Part shown: piece by piece, positions 1-9,118 of the stretch
Layout: each line of letters begins with the position of its first letter
Numbering within the stretch: the stretch's first letter is position 1
From: Verrucomicrobiota bacterium
Lineage (GTDB): Bacteria > Verrucomicrobiota > Verrucomicrobiia > Chthoniobacterales > JAFAMB01
Direction of reading: 5' to 3'
DNA: 34,755 nucleotides
NCBI GenBank assembly: GCA_019237325.1
Contig: JAFAHI010000735.1
Location: forward strand, 1-34,755
Notes under the pieces: model-generated
The model's input: only the letters and a program-made list of their open reading frames with translations
What the model was told of the DNA's origin: nothing
Databases searched by the model: none
Made by a program: the position numbers and the translations under genes

Positions 1-2583
1 AGCGAGAAAGCGGCCGACACGATCTTGGCCGATACCGAGACTTACCCGGAATCGCTCAGGAATCTGGAAAATGTGGCGGTGCATGCGAGAAGAAACGTTG
101 CCTTCGCTCCCTTTAGCGGCGTAGCCACCGATCGAGCGGAGAAGCCCCCGGCCGATTCTCTGGCCCCAGCGCCTAACCCCGTTGGTTTGGCTCTCTCTGG
201 AGGCGGGATCCGTAGCGCCACGTTCTGCTTAGGCGTTCTGCAGGCGTTAGCGAGGAAAGACCGGTTACGCGAAGTTGATTTTCTCTCGTCCGTGTCTGGT
301 GGAGGTTACATCGGCGGTTTCCTCGGCCGGTTCTTTACGCGTATCGTCCGGGACGTCCCTGACAAAGTGGGAAGAGTTCAAGAGAAACTAGCTGACCTGA
401 ACTCACCAGAAATTGAGTGGTTGCGATCCACCGGAAATTACCTGGCTGGTGGCGGCCTCAGTGATCTCCGCCGGAACTTGGCGGTTTTCTGGCGGAATCT
501 TTTTGCGGTTCATTTGGTAATTGCCGCCTTGGTGATTGCGATTTTTGGGCTGCTCAAATGGATCGGTGACGAATGGATTCAATCCCCGGCTTTGCCGTCT
601 CCGACGCTACTTTCATTGCCGCTGAGTCCGTGGTGGGTCTTGGGCTTGGCGGTCCTTGTGTTTGCCGTTCTGCCGGGGTCGCTCGGATTCTGGTTGGCGC
701 CGAGATCTGGAGTGACTTCTCCTTATCCGCCCCATTCGTTACTAGCCTGGATCGTGCTCCTGGTCGGCGCCACGCTAGTTTTGGCGCTGCCGGGCGGGTT
801 GCTTTGGGGCGCCGCTCTTATCGGTATCCTTATTTTATCTTATCTCTGGCAGGAAATAGCCCGGTGGATTTTACCTAAACAGATTGAGCCGGCCCAGCAG
901 GACGTCGTGATCCGGAGCCAGCTCACCATCGCGTTAGGAGAGGTTATCTTCATCTTTGTCGGGGTGGTCTACTACATTGCTCTCGACACGCTCGCCAGGT
1001 CTGCCGCCGCCAATGGTTTATCGGGAACCGTAACGGCGATCATGCTGGTGTTAGCTCCGCTCTTGCCTCTATTAAAGGTAGTGGCGTCGCGCCTGGGCAA
1101 AGCATACGACGCAACTAAAGGTAAGCTCGGAATTCCTCTGGACTTAACCGCCGCTATTATCGCCTTTCCGTTGGTCAGTTTTTTGTTGTTAGTCGCGGAT
1201 GTGCTGGCTCAAGAGGCGTTCAAGCTCGGAAGCGCACCGGGTCTCTTACTTGTGCTGATATTGCTTGTTTTTTCTGGCGTGATCGGGCGAGCGCTGACCT
1301 TCCTGAACCTTTCCTCGCTCCAGGCTCCGTATGCGGTTCGTTTAACCCGGACTTTTTTAGGCGCTTCGAATTCCGAACGGATCTTCGGTACGGAGACGTT
1401 CGAACCGACTAGTGTTCTGGTTTCACATCCGGGAGACGATATCCCTTTCGGGCAGTATCATCCCGAGAAAAATGGTGGTCCGCTTCATCTCATTAACGTC
1501 TGCGTGAATCAGACGGCCGAGTTCGGCGTGGAGCGCGATATCCGTGAACGTAAAGGACTGTCAATGGCTCTCGGACCGGAAGGAGTCAGTGTGGGGCGCC
1601 AATACCATGCGATTTGGGGGGACCAAGCCAACCCGGCTTTGCGGGCCATTGCGACTCAAGACCCGAGCGGCTTTCATGTGCTTGCGGACAAAGACGGCAA
1701 GCCCGTTCACGTCGAACAGCTGCGTCTCGGGCAGTGGGTTGGAATATCGGGGGCCGCCATCGGCACTGGGGAAGGGTATTCTACTTCGCTACCGATGTCG
1801 CTGCTGTTCGGCTTAGCGAATATTCGGTTGGGCTATTGGTGGAATAGCGGCCTCAGCCCGACGCAGCGGCCGGGATGTCGTCCTCCCTCTCTTTGGCAGC
1901 GCATTAAATCGGTTCCTGCCGCCCTGTTTCCCGCTCAGAGCATGATCCTCTCGGAGTTCAGATCCTATTTCCGCGGACCGGCCGAACGCTATTGGTACCT
2001 GAGCGACGGCGGTCACTTCGACGTCACCGGAATTTACGAGTTAGTCCGGCGGCGGCTCGCATTCATCATCCTGCTCGATGCTGGGGAAGATCCGGACTAT
2101 CACTATAATGACCTGGCCCGGTGCACTCGTCTCATTCGTCTGGATTTTGGAGCTGCTCTTGAATGGTTGGATCCAACAGGGCCACGTCAGTTCGGCGCTA
2201 CGGGATGGAATGCGTTTGGCGATTCCATTCCCGATTGGATCAAAGCGTGGTTGGATGCAGACATGATAGGACGCCGGGACACGATTTCCCGCAGCGGCCT
2301 TTGTCATTCAGCCCTGGGTGAAATCCGGTATGACGGGGCGGACACACCTGCTACCTGGGTCCTGTTGATTAAGGCCAGCCTGACCGGCGACGAGTCGCTC
2401 GACGTGCTGCAATACTCAACCCAAGATACCTTTTTTCCGAATTCGCCGACCACAAACCAGTTCTATAGCGACGCCGAATGGGAAAGCTATCGAGATCTGG
2501 GCGATCATATCGGCAGGAAACTTTTTACCAATCGATTAAATCTCGCGTCGATAGCCGGTAGTAAAAAACCGGTCACTCTTTAA
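1..2583 (+). CDS. Patatin-like phospholipase with multi-pass membrane insert, 5' end outside window
   Basis: Predicted serine acyl hydrolase of the patatin family acting on membrane lipids. The reading frame is open to base 1; the first possible start inside the window is a TTG at 25 and no in-frame ATG precedes the conserved domain, so the true start may lie upstream. Counting from the TTG, the oxyanion-hole motif GGGIR is at about 59-63, the nucleophile Ser is about residue 91 in SVSGGG (the usual first Gly of GxSxG is Ser), and the partner Asp is about 661 in SDGG, completing the Ser-Asp dyad. Between them, roughly residues 150-425 form about seven or eight hydrophobic segments, so the patatin fold is split by a membrane domain. 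The next gene begins 16 bp downstream on the same strand, suggesting an operon. The patatin assignment is firm; substrate is unknown. Confidence 0.9.
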   Translation, partial: SEKAADTILADTETYPESLRNLENVAVHARRNVAFAPFSGVATDRAEKPPADSLAPAPNPVGLALSGGGIRSATFCLGVLQALARKDRLREVDFLSSVSGGGYIGGFLGRFFTRIVRDVPDKVGRVQEKLADLNSPEIEWLRSTGNYLAGGGLSDLRRNLAVFWRNLFAVHLVIAALVIAIFGLLKWIGDEWIQSPALPSPTLLSLPLSPWWVLGLAVLVFAVLPGSLGFWLAPRSGVTSPYPPHSLLAWIVLLVGATLVLALPGGLLWGAALIGILILSYLWQEIARWILPKQIEPAQQDVVIRSQLTIALGEVIFIFVGVVYYIALDTLARSAAANGLSGTVTAIMLVLAPLLPLLKVVASRLGKAYDATKGKLGIPLDLTAAIIAFPLVSFLLLVADVLAQEAFKLGSAPGLLLVLILLVFSGVIGRALTFLNLSSLQAPYAVRLTRTFLGASNSERIFGTETFEPTSVLVSHPGDDIPFGQYHPEKNGGPLHLINVCVNQTAEFGVERDIRERKGLSMALGPEGVSVGRQYHAIWGDQANPALRAIATQDPSGFHVLADKDGKPVHVEQLRLGQWVGISGAAIGTGEGYSTSLPMSLLFGLANIRLGYWWNSGLSPTQRPGCRPPSLWQRIKSVPAALFPAQSMILSEFRSYFRGPAERYWYLSDGGHFDVTGIYELVRRRLAFIILLDAGEDPDYHYNDLARCTRLIRLDFGAALEWLDPTGPRQFGATGWNAFGDSIPDWIKAWLDADMIGRRDTISRSGLCHSALGEIRYDGADTPATWVLLIKASLTGDESLDVLQYSTQDTFFPNSPTTNQFYSDAEWESYRDLGDHIGRKLFTNRLNLASIAGSKKPVTL

Positions 2584-2599
2584 CCGGCGCGACGCTGCA

Positions 2600-3676
2600 A
2601 TGAACTTTGGCCCGGAAAATTTTGGACCCGAGGGAGTTACCGCCCAGGACCGCGACTACGGCGGATCGAGGTTTTCTGAGGTCTGGGCAGGCCTGCTGGC
2701 GAACCGTTACTATCGGATCTGGGGCACGCCTGGCGACCCGCCCTTGCCGGTCTATGACGTCACTCTGGGCCCCGTATTGACAGGCCTTTTCCCCTGGCCG
2801 AAAGACTGGCGTTTTCAGCAAGCCGCGAATCGTACCATCGATTCGCAGGCCGATATGCGATGGGGATCTGACGGCAAAGGCTTTCGTAGGATTCTGCATC
2901 CAAACGGCGTCTGTTTGAAAGGGATTTGGAAAATCGACGACGCGCCGGAAGGAACTCCGTATACGGGTTATTTCCGCAGAGGCAAAGAAGGCTTGGTGAT
3001 CGCGCGTTATTCGACCTGCTGCACCGAATGTCGCCGGGGCCGGTATCGGTCGCTTGCTTTGGTCGGCAAACTTTACCCGACGATAGATCCGAATGATGAG
3101 ACGCTTTTACGGCCCGCGAATTTCGTCCTTCAAGAAGATATCGGCGGCGCGAAAAGCAACTACATCAACGATGCGGAGGTTCGGAACGCGCCGGACACGA
3201 CCCCGTGGCGGCGAGGCAAAGGGCTGCCGATCCTGCTGATCACTGGTCTGGTTTTATTCAGGGCGGACAAGCAGCCAACTTTTCGGCAAACGTATACGAT
3301 CGCCGAGTTGGACAAGCCGGGCAACGAGCCAACCAGGGCGCCGGAGTTTATGCGGCTTCGAGTTGTCGACAGTCAGCCGCGGGTGGAAGGGGCGGATCTC
3401 GATTTCCGGGAAGAAATTCTCGCGCAAATCTACGACAAAGGGGATCCGCGCCCGAAACGGAAGTTGATATTCAATATTGAAGTCTCCGATGAAGGCGAGA
3501 GCCGAGGCATATTCTTCCCGCATCGCACGATTAGAAATTGGAAACGCCTCGGACACATCGTGTTTGAAGAAGCGGTCGCCTCATATAACGGAGATTTCGT
3601 AATCCATTTTCATCATCCCGCCTGGCGAAAGGACCGTAATGACCCCAGCACTTTGGCGCGCCGCCCGCGCCCGTGA
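2600..3676 (+). CDS. Catalase-fold-like protein lacking a visible haem tyrosine
   Basis: 358 residues, ATG start without a clear Shine-Dalgarno sequence, 16 bp after the patatin stop and probably co-transcribed. Residues about 99-160 read like the N-terminal core of catalase/SrpA-like proteins: His100 in HPNGVCLKG, then a TGYF strand, an IARYST strand and a SLALVGKLYP strand, in the order seen around the catalase distal His. I do not see the catalase proximal motif (R-x-F-x-Y-x-D-T) near the C terminus, which instead ends in a His-rich stretch (FHFHHPAW). A Cys cluster (C140, C141, C144) sits in the middle of the core. It could be a catalase-fold protein with altered or lost haem binding. The resemblance is by eye only; the gene is real but the function is unproven. 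Confidence 0.6.
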   Translation: MNFGPENFGPEGVTAQDRDYGGSRFSEVWAGLLANRYYRIWGTPGDPPLPVYDVTLGPVLTGLFPWPKDWRFQQAANRTIDSQADMRWGSDGKGFRRILHPNGVCLKGIWKIDDAPEGTPYTGYFRRGKEGLVIARYSTCCTECRRGRYRSLALVGKLYPTIDPNDETLLRPANFVLQEDIGGAKSNYINDAEVRNAPDTTPWRRGKGLPILLITGLVLFRADKQPTFRQTYTIAELDKPGNEPTRAPEFMRLRVVDSQPRVEGADLDFREEILAQIYDKGDPRPKRKLIFNIEVSDEGESRGIFFPHRTIRNWKRLGHIVFEEAVASYNGDFVIHFHHPAWRKDRNDPSTLARRPRP

Positions 3677-3709
3677 ATTGGGTCATGACGTTCGGTAATA
3701 CTAAATTAA

Positions 3710-4570
3710 CTACGGAACTCGGCCGATGAGCGGAACCTCGGGAAAAGCCGCGGTAACTGCGGGTACGGCCAATCTTCCCATGGGGGCTGCGGCTGCGGCA
3801 GGGATCAGCTTGAGAAGCCCAGGATCGTAACTCTGCTGGAGGCTATGAGCTTGAAGTTCGTTGAGCGTGAATCCGCCGTTAATGGTGACCGCGATCCCGA
3901 CATGTTCAAAAATGAGCGCAGGAGGAACGTTCGGAACCAGGTCCCACATATTGACAACACGAAAGCAGACGTCGATCTGGACGTCGAAGATATTGACGAA
4001 GTCGTTTTGACCGACGCGCGGTCCGGCAAAATTCTGAACCTCAGGTTGCCATCGACCGTTGAGATTATGTAGCACATCAGGGGCAGCAAGTTCGCTCAAC
4101 GCCGCGCCCAGGCTATGTCCGGTCAGGATTAGCCGGCGGCAGGTCGATGGAAGACCGGAAAGCAACGACAAGAGGCTGTTTCGGATCGTCAGGTAATACA
4201 ATTGAAATCCGGCATGTACAGTGCCCGAACTCTGGACAGGCTGATACGGGGCTAATATAAAATCGAGATTGTGTAACCAGTCGTCGACCGATTGGGTTCC
4301 GCGGAAGGCAACAATGGCGACACCGTCAGCAACGTTTTGAACAACCCAGCCGAAACCTGGGCCGGATGCGGCTAAGCTACTCAACAATTGCTGGTGCTGG
4401 ATCGGAGCGGTCGCCGCCAGCTGGGCAGCCGTCAGTGGATTGGCGGTGATCTGCCCGACAATTACATACCCAGCAGGCAAATCGGTTGCCGGATTGATCG
4501 TCTGCAGGTAGCCGGCTTCAGCCAGCTTTAGAAGAGCGTCATGAGCAAATTGGGGAATGAACGTAGCCAT
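3710..4570 (-). CDS. Class 3 lipase (alpha/beta hydrolase)
   Basis: 286 residues. Predicted triacylglycerol lipase or related esterase of the Lipase_3 family. The strand VAIVAFRGTQS (about 84-94) is the typical family entry motif. The nucleophile elbow is TGHSLG (150-155) with Ser153; Asp210 in NMWDLVP and His242 in AHSLQQSY fit the remaining triad. No N-terminal signal peptide is evident; the N terminus is polar and helical. The ATG at 4570 is preceded by AAAGGA about 6 nt upstream. It is divergent from the subtilase gene and shares with it a 16-bp palindrome at 4688-4703, about 118 bp upstream of this start. It converges with the catalase-like gene, 33 bp between stops. Family assignment is confident; substrate is unknown. 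Confidence 0.88.
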   Translation of the reverse strand: MATFIPQFAHDALLKLAEAGYLQTINPATDLPAGYVIVGQITANPLTAAQLAATAPIQHQQLLSSLAASGPGFGWVVQNVADGVAIVAFRGTQSVDDWLHNLDFILAPYQPVQSSGTVHAGFQLYYLTIRNSLLSLLSGLPSTCRRLILTGHSLGAALSELAAPDVLHNLNGRWQPEVQNFAGPRVGQNDFVNIFDVQIDVCFRVVNMWDLVPNVPPALIFEHVGIAVTINGGFTLNELQAHSLQQSYDPGLLKLIPAAAAAPMGRLAVPAVTAAFPEVPLIGRVP

Positions 4571-4687
4571 AATTCCTTTCCGCTAGATTTAATTAGCAAT
4601 GACCAACTCAGAGGATGTGAGAAAGTAGCGACCGGTCCCTCAGAGCGATTTGCGATTTATTCTAGTAGGGTCCGGAATTGCCGCCAA

Positions 4688-4703
4688 TACGTCATTCTCC
4701 GTA
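4688..4703 (+). promoter_or_regulatory. TACG-N8-CGTA operator upstream of subtilase (and lipase)
   Basis: TACGTCATTCTCCGTA, one of eight copies of the 16-bp inverted repeat. The dyad extends outward here: CCGCC precedes and GGCGG follows. A -10-like TAGAAA lies at 4728-4733, 24 bp downstream, which would put transcription start almost on the subtilase ATG at 4741. The palindrome lies inside the longest possible subtilase frame, which argues for the later start codon. Confidence 0.65.
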
Positions 4704-4740
4704 TGGCGGCGCCATTGATTTTTTTGTTAGAAAAGTGTCG

Positions 4741-6849
4741 ATGCGCGTGTTCGTGCCAGGTTTTTCTATCGCTCTGGCGACGGGGCTCTGTACTTGCTCG
4801 CTGTTGACCAACTCAGTCAGCTTTAACCAGCGTCTCATGGTGAAGGTCCGGAGTAACCTGCGTCCGGATGAAATGCTTCCTGCAGCTAAGCTAAGCAGTA
4901 AGGATGCATGGCATTTCCGGCATGTCGTAGAAGCGCCTCAGGACCCCGCTGATCGTGGCGACTGGTATGTCGCTTGGCGCACGAAAGATCTTGAAGAGAA
5001 AAACGCGCTCACGCTCTCCCAATTGTTATCACGCCGCTGGCAATGGGCCCGGTCAGCAGCGCCGTCACTGGCGGACGCAACCTATCGTGCTTTCGGAGTT
5101 TATCCCTTAATGATCGAGCCGAATCTGATTTTTCATGGTAACCCAGCCCAGCACGAACATGATAACCCACTCAGTGTTCATTACGAGACCCGCGCAGCTC
5201 AAGCAGGTAACTCGGCCTATCAACCGTCTTCCTTCATCCCCGAACATCGCACCCGAGTTAGCACGAGCCAGGGCACGCCGGTCTTAGTCGAAGTGGATGG
5301 ACAACCGAGTGCGGTCTGGCCGATCCCGACCAATGGCAGTGACACAACGAACTCAAAGCAGCGCGCGTACGAACCGTTCTGGTACCAAACCGATTCTTAT
5401 TCCCAACTGGCGACCGCTCGCGAGCGGGTTATCTCAGGTAAGAAAAAAGAATTACATGTGAGGGTTGGAATCCTCGATACCGGGCTGGACGACCGGCAAG
5501 TGGCTACCCCGTTGTTTGTCGATGAGAGCCGGAAAGCGGATGCAGACGGGTGGGTTCACGGTTGGCCACGGAACCAACTTTGGGCTCCTGGTCAGGCGGA
5601 AGAGATGAGCAAAACAGCGAATCCTTCCCATGGAATGGCAACGATCGGATTGCTGGCAGGACGCAAAATCATTCTGAAAACGCAGGATGCGTCGAATCAA
5701 TCAAGGACTTCGAGTCCGACCTGGTTGGGAGGTGTCCCTCTTGCCAGGGTAGTTCCGGTACGGGTCTCATCGGATCCTATCTCGTTAGGAACAGCGGCGG
5801 TCGCCTATGGAATCGATTACGCCAGCAGAATTGAACACTGCGATGTTATTTCGATGAGTAACGGCGGCACACCTACCCAAACGTGGGTGGATGCGGTCAA
5901 TGCCGCCTATGATCGCGGCACCGCCATCTTTGCAGCCGAAGGCGATTTTCTCTCGTTTCTTCCCTATGGTTGGCGACCGGACGGATTGATAGTTCCCGCG
6001 TCTCCCGTCTATCCCGCTGCATTTCGCCGCGTCATCGGCGTCACCGGTGTAACCAGCGAATTCAAATCCTATTCAGGTAATTCGCTTGCGCGATTGTTCC
6101 AGCATTTAAATCTCATCAGCACTTGGGGTTTTCGGGGTAGTTACGGACCGGACGGCTGGCTGGCAGGTCTGAACCCTCGGGTAAACGTTGATGAAGTAGA
6201 GGCTAAATGGGGAGCACTGCGTCCGTATCCCATCGCCGCCTATAGCCCCAATGTTCCTTGGCTCAGCACCCCTGCCTCTGCGAATAACGCAAAAGACAAA
6301 GTCGCTCTAACCGGAAGTGGAACCTCGGCGGCTACGCCACAAGTAGCGGCTGCAGCTGCCCTTTGGCTGGAATATCACCAGAAAGAGTTCAGTCCCGCCG
6401 AATGGAATTCCTGGTGTAAGGCAGAAGCAGTTTATGACGCATTACTGATCTCCGCGAAACGGGATCATGGCGATAAACCAGATCTTTATTTCGGAGCCGG
6501 ACTTTTGAAGGCCCAGGACGCAATGAATCGCAACTATGCCAGTGTTCAAACGCTGCAATCGAAAGCGCTCAGATTCGGGCGTATGGCTCCCGACGAATTC
6601 AGCGGAAACGACAGCTTTTGGCGCCTACTCTTTCGGGCGCCAGCTAATGTGCCTGACCAAGTACGCGCGCAACTTGATCAAAGTGATCTACCAAAGAATG
6701 CTCCCCGTGAGGAGGCCTTGGCGCGGATCTACTATAATATGCTGCTGCTGCAGAAATGGCATGGTGGCTCGATCCCAAAGAAAAGCGCGGAGGCCGGCCT
6801 AAGAGCCAAGGCTTGGCAACTAGCCAAAGCTGCTAAACCCGCGCTTTGA
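4741..6849 (+). CDS. Subtilisin-family (S8) serine protease
   Basis: 702 residues from the ATG at 4741. The frame extends to a TTG at 4678, but that part overlaps the operator, and the ATG begins a plausible signal-like sequence (MRVFVPGFSIALATGLCTCS). The catalytic triad is complete: Asp246 in GILDTGLDD, His297 in PSHGMAT and Ser529 in GTSAATPQVA. The spacing between His and Ser is long for a minimal subtilisin, and about 200 residues precede the Asp, consistent with a prodomain or accessory region. The last 140 residues lack a recognised domain. No good Shine-Dalgarno sequence is present. The signal peptide is short and uncertain; a periplasmic or secreted location is inferred. Family assignment is firm. 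Confidence 0.92.
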   Translation: MRVFVPGFSIALATGLCTCSLLTNSVSFNQRLMVKVRSNLRPDEMLPAAKLSSKDAWHFRHVVEAPQDPADRGDWYVAWRTKDLEEKNALTLSQLLSRRWQWARSAAPSLADATYRAFGVYPLMIEPNLIFHGNPAQHEHDNPLSVHYETRAAQAGNSAYQPSSFIPEHRTRVSTSQGTPVLVEVDGQPSAVWPIPTNGSDTTNSKQRAYEPFWYQTDSYSQLATARERVISGKKKELHVRVGILDTGLDDRQVATPLFVDESRKADADGWVHGWPRNQLWAPGQAEEMSKTANPSHGMATIGLLAGRKIILKTQDASNQSRTSSPTWLGGVPLARVVPVRVSSDPISLGTAAVAYGIDYASRIEHCDVISMSNGGTPTQTWVDAVNAAYDRGTAIFAAEGDFLSFLPYGWRPDGLIVPASPVYPAAFRRVIGVTGVTSEFKSYSGNSLARLFQHLNLISTWGFRGSYGPDGWLAGLNPRVNVDEVEAKWGALRPYPIAAYSPNVPWLSTPASANNAKDKVALTGSGTSAATPQVAAAAALWLEYHQKEFSPAEWNSWCKAEAVYDALLISAKRDHGDKPDLYFGAGLLKAQDAMNRNYASVQTLQSKALRFGRMAPDEFSGNDSFWRLLFRAPANVPDQVRAQLDQSDLPKNAPREEALARIYYNMLLLQKWHGGSIPKKSAEAGLRAKAWQLAKAAKPAL

Positions 6850-6879
6850 TCCGACAGGCCGCCGAGTCGCAAGCACTAA

Positions 6880-6910
6880 AGTCCCGCGGCCGCATGGCGG
6901 CCGTGGGACT
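6880..6910. terminator. Strong GC-rich hairpin between convergent genes
   Basis: A 14-bp stem (6880-6893 with 6897-6910) around a 3-nt loop, with a single G/T pair. It lies 31 bp after the subtilase stop. There is no following U tract, so it could be a bidirectional terminator-like hairpin or a REP-like repeat. Confidence 0.5.
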
Positions 6911-7258
6911 AAGTCCGCGAGGTCCAGCCCCAAGCAAAAGATCGTGGGTAGTTCATCGACCGGCCCTCTGCTACGCTTTCTAAGTTAACCTTCCGGTCGA
7001 TTGAGGGCGATGGCGTGATTCTGTTATCTATAGAGGTCTATTGGACAATAGTATTGGTAGTTGTCGACTATGTGAGTCAGCAAGCGCTTTATGCCTCGGT
7101 ACACTGGCTTGAACCAGAATCGTTTCCGATGCGGACGGCTTGCGATCTCCGGCGACGAGTAAGAAGTAGCGCTCATAGAATTCTCTTCTTGATCAGCGGC
7201 AGACTCTATTGGCTGAGACAACAGCAGGTCACTATCCCCAAGCGGGTTTCTATCTATC
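6911..7258. other. Convergent intergenic region with little content
   Basis: About 350 bp between the subtilase hairpin and the end of the nitrobindin-like gene. I see no operator copy, no repeat and no RNA gene here. Short frames exist on both strands; only the 50-codon minus-strand frame listed separately seems worth noting. Confidence 0.4.
7024..7176 (-). CDS. Possible small basic protein, hypothetical
   Basis: 50 codons from an ATG at 7176 with a weak purine-rich stretch (AAGAAGAGAA) upstream. The product would be basic and aromatic in its second half (RKRFWFKPVYRG, then NYQYY). It lies 82 bp downstream of the nitrobindin-like gene on the same strand. A longer version of the same frame starts inside that gene. 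No family is recognised, and it may be spurious. Confidence 0.22.
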   Translation of the reverse strand: MSATSYSSPEIASRPHRKRFWFKPVYRGIKRLLTHIVDNYQYYCPIDLYR

Positions 7259-8497
7259 TCAGTTGAAGGCAGCCGCAGGGACCACGATGGGATCCGCAGG
7301 CACCAACGTGGCAACCGACACGTGAGGCCAGGAAAGACGTGCGAAATTCAATATCACCAACTGCGAGTACTGAATTTGCGTTGAGGTGACTTTAATCTGC
7401 CGTGGCGCCGGGATTGCCACTGGCGGAGTGACAGAAAAAACCGGGACGGGTTTTCCAGGGCCTTGTGACTTGCCTTCGATGAGCAAGGTATCATCTCCCG
7501 GGTTAAAAATCGGGACCGTGATGGTTTCCTCAACGGTTTCGATCCAGAAAGTCGCGGTCATTTGCAGGGCCTGAGCGTTCGGACGACTGGGAAGCGGGGT
7601 ATCATTATCCGCGCCAAGTAGGAAGGCGATATTGTCCGTGCCTCCGCCAAACAACGGGCTGGCTGGGTTTGTGGAGATGAAGATCGCGGTAGTCGAAACG
7701 ATGTTCTGCGTGGCGATGTGATTACGGAGGATTGAGTTCGGATCGTCCAATATTGCTTGCGTGATGGTGCCGTTAGCGATGAAGGGAGTCAGATCCTGCG
7801 GGATCCGGGGCGTGCCTTCCTTAGTCGCTGTCTGGCTAGCGAACTCGATCTTCGTTGTCACGTTGCCTGGAGCCACTGTGGTGAACGGCGTAATGTCGAC
7901 CGGGGGTATGGTCGGCGGCCCTACAATATCCTTCGAAGTCCCCTGGGCCTGAATCGTGGTGCCGTGTGGAATCGAACCCATCCGAAACACCGTCGGTCCT
8001 TCCGCAGGAGAGTCTGTTGAGGGCACACTCATCCACAGTCCGGGTTCAACGTGGATCCCGACTTTTTGACCCGGATTGGTAACATCATTGATAACTTGTA
8101 GGTAAGGGACGCCGTTGAGGAAGACATCGCCCTGCGGATCTGATCCCCGATTGGGAACAGAACCTAGACTCGGTGAAAACGAGAGGGTTTCAGAGGTAAG
8201 GTTCAGTTCCAGCACATTGTCGGTTCCTGGCGGCGGTCCAGCCGGAACGGGAGTAGGCAGGTTGGTTGGGGTCTTACTATTGTCAGGTCTGAAAATAGTA
8301 TTGAAGCCGGTACCGGTCCAGGTTCCAACAAATGCGGCCAATGGTCCAAGACTAGGCGGCACAATCGGCTTAACTGGCACCGCAGGTGCAACGCCAGCTC
8401 TGGGTTCGGCTAGCGCCTCGGGTTTGGTTGGGACTTCGCCGAATAAGAAGTCTTCGGGAAGAGAGATTTTTGCCGTGGGTTTTGCGTCATCACTCAT
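7259..8497 (-). CDS. Nitrobindin/lipocalin-like beta-barrel protein
   Basis: 412 residues from the ATG at 8497; a second in-frame ATG at 8512 is also possible. An AAGGGAGG sequence touches the 8512 ATG with zero spacing and is 15 nt from the 8497 ATG, so neither is ideally placed. After a Pro-rich N terminus, the segment LAAFVGTWTGTGF resembles the first strand of nitrobindin/THAP4-type haem-binding barrels. Later segments HVEPGLWMSVP and SIPHGTTIQAQG follow the pattern seen in that fold (E-x-G-x-W, then PHG). No signal peptide or membrane segment is seen. An operator copy lies 25 bp upstream of 8512. Haem binding is speculative; fold resemblance is moderate. Confidence 0.6.
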   Translation of the reverse strand: MSDDAKPTAKISLPEDFLFGEVPTKPEALAEPRAGVAPAVPVKPIVPPSLGPLAAFVGTWTGTGFNTIFRPDNSKTPTNLPTPVPAGPPPGTDNVLELNLTSETLSFSPSLGSVPNRGSDPQGDVFLNGVPYLQVINDVTNPGQKVGIHVEPGLWMSVPSTDSPAEGPTVFRMGSIPHGTTIQAQGTSKDIVGPPTIPPVDITPFTTVAPGNVTTKIEFASQTATKEGTPRIPQDLTPFIANGTITQAILDDPNSILRNHIATQNIVSTTAIFISTNPASPLFGGGTDNIAFLLGADNDTPLPSRPNAQALQMTATFWIETVEETITVPIFNPGDDTLLIEGKSQGPGKPVPVFSVTPPVAIPAPRQIKVTSTQIQYSQLVILNFARLSWPHVSVATLVPADPIVVPAAAFN

Positions 8498-8536
8498 ATC
8501 GACGCGGAACATCCTCCCTTCAGCACGGATCGTCTA

Positions 8537-8552
8537 TACGTCGAACGACGTA
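8537..8552 (-). promoter_or_regulatory. TACG-N8-CGTA operator upstream of nitrobindin-like gene
   Basis: On the gene strand TACGTCGTTCGACGTA, a nearly perfect palindrome. The best -10-like hexamer at the spacing used elsewhere is GATGTT (8513-8508), which would imply an almost leaderless transcript from the 8497 ATG. Because that would leave the AAGGGAGG untranscribed, the promoter geometry is uncertain here. Confidence 0.6.
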
Positions 8553-8657
8553 CGTTACCATCGTGCGCAGCGCTAGCTGGTTACAGGAAAAACGCTTATG
8601 CGCGGCCGCGGGATTGCTAGGATCTACCGGAAAATGACCCCGCCTCGCGCGATCCGA

Positions 8658-8957
8658 TCAGCGCGATTTCTCTTTAAGCCAAGTGATAAGATGACTTAAC
8701 GCTTCCGACATCTGAGCGTCGGATACCCTCACCGTGTATTTTTCTGGCCCGTCCTCGACGTCGATTTTGTATGAGAACATGTCAGGCATTGGTAGAACCG
8801 GATCACGATGTTGATTCACATCCTTCAAGTCCGTAGCCTGTAACAGGCGCTCGAGCTCCCTCGCATCCGGCTCAGTGAGACTCTGCGAATCCACAACACA
8901 TCGGCGTCTCATCGCTGGCGGATGAAATCCGCCCGTTCGCTCCAAGGAAATTCGCAT
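8658..8957 (-). CDS. Emfourin-like inhibitor of M4 peptidase
   Basis: 99 residues. The pattern matches emfourin, the small protein inhibitor encoded beside protealysin-type M4 peptidases: an N-terminal strand ISLERTGGF, a basic strand, an acidic helix with LTEPDARELERLLQ, then a strand SYKIDVEDG, a strand KYTVRVSD and a C-terminal helix ending LITWLKEK. It lies 161 bp downstream of an M4 peptidase gene on the same strand, the order known from Serratia protealysin/emfourin. It probably keeps the intracellular peptidase inactive by binding its active site. No convincing Shine-Dalgarno sequence precedes the ATG. Family assignment is from memory of the fold pattern and the context. Confidence 0.8.
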   Translation of the reverse strand: MRISLERTGGFHPPAMRRRCVVDSQSLTEPDARELERLLQATDLKDVNQHRDPVLPMPDMFSYKIDVEDGPEKYTVRVSDAQMSEALSHLITWLKEKSR

Positions 8958-9118
8958 CGCCGAGAGTAACGCAATAATCCGAGCAGCTCAATTTAATGCG
9001 GTCGCTGGTTAGGACGCATCAAGTCATAAGTAGGAGGCATACCGTCCGGCAGCCGCCCTTAGGTATCGGCCTACGGAAGGATGGACCGCTACGGGGACTT
9101 CGAAACTCCGTTGATTGG

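Noticed and set aside
4678..4740. Longer N terminus of the subtilase from a TTG
   Set aside because: Covers the operator palindrome and -10 element; the ATG at 4741 begins a signal-like sequence.
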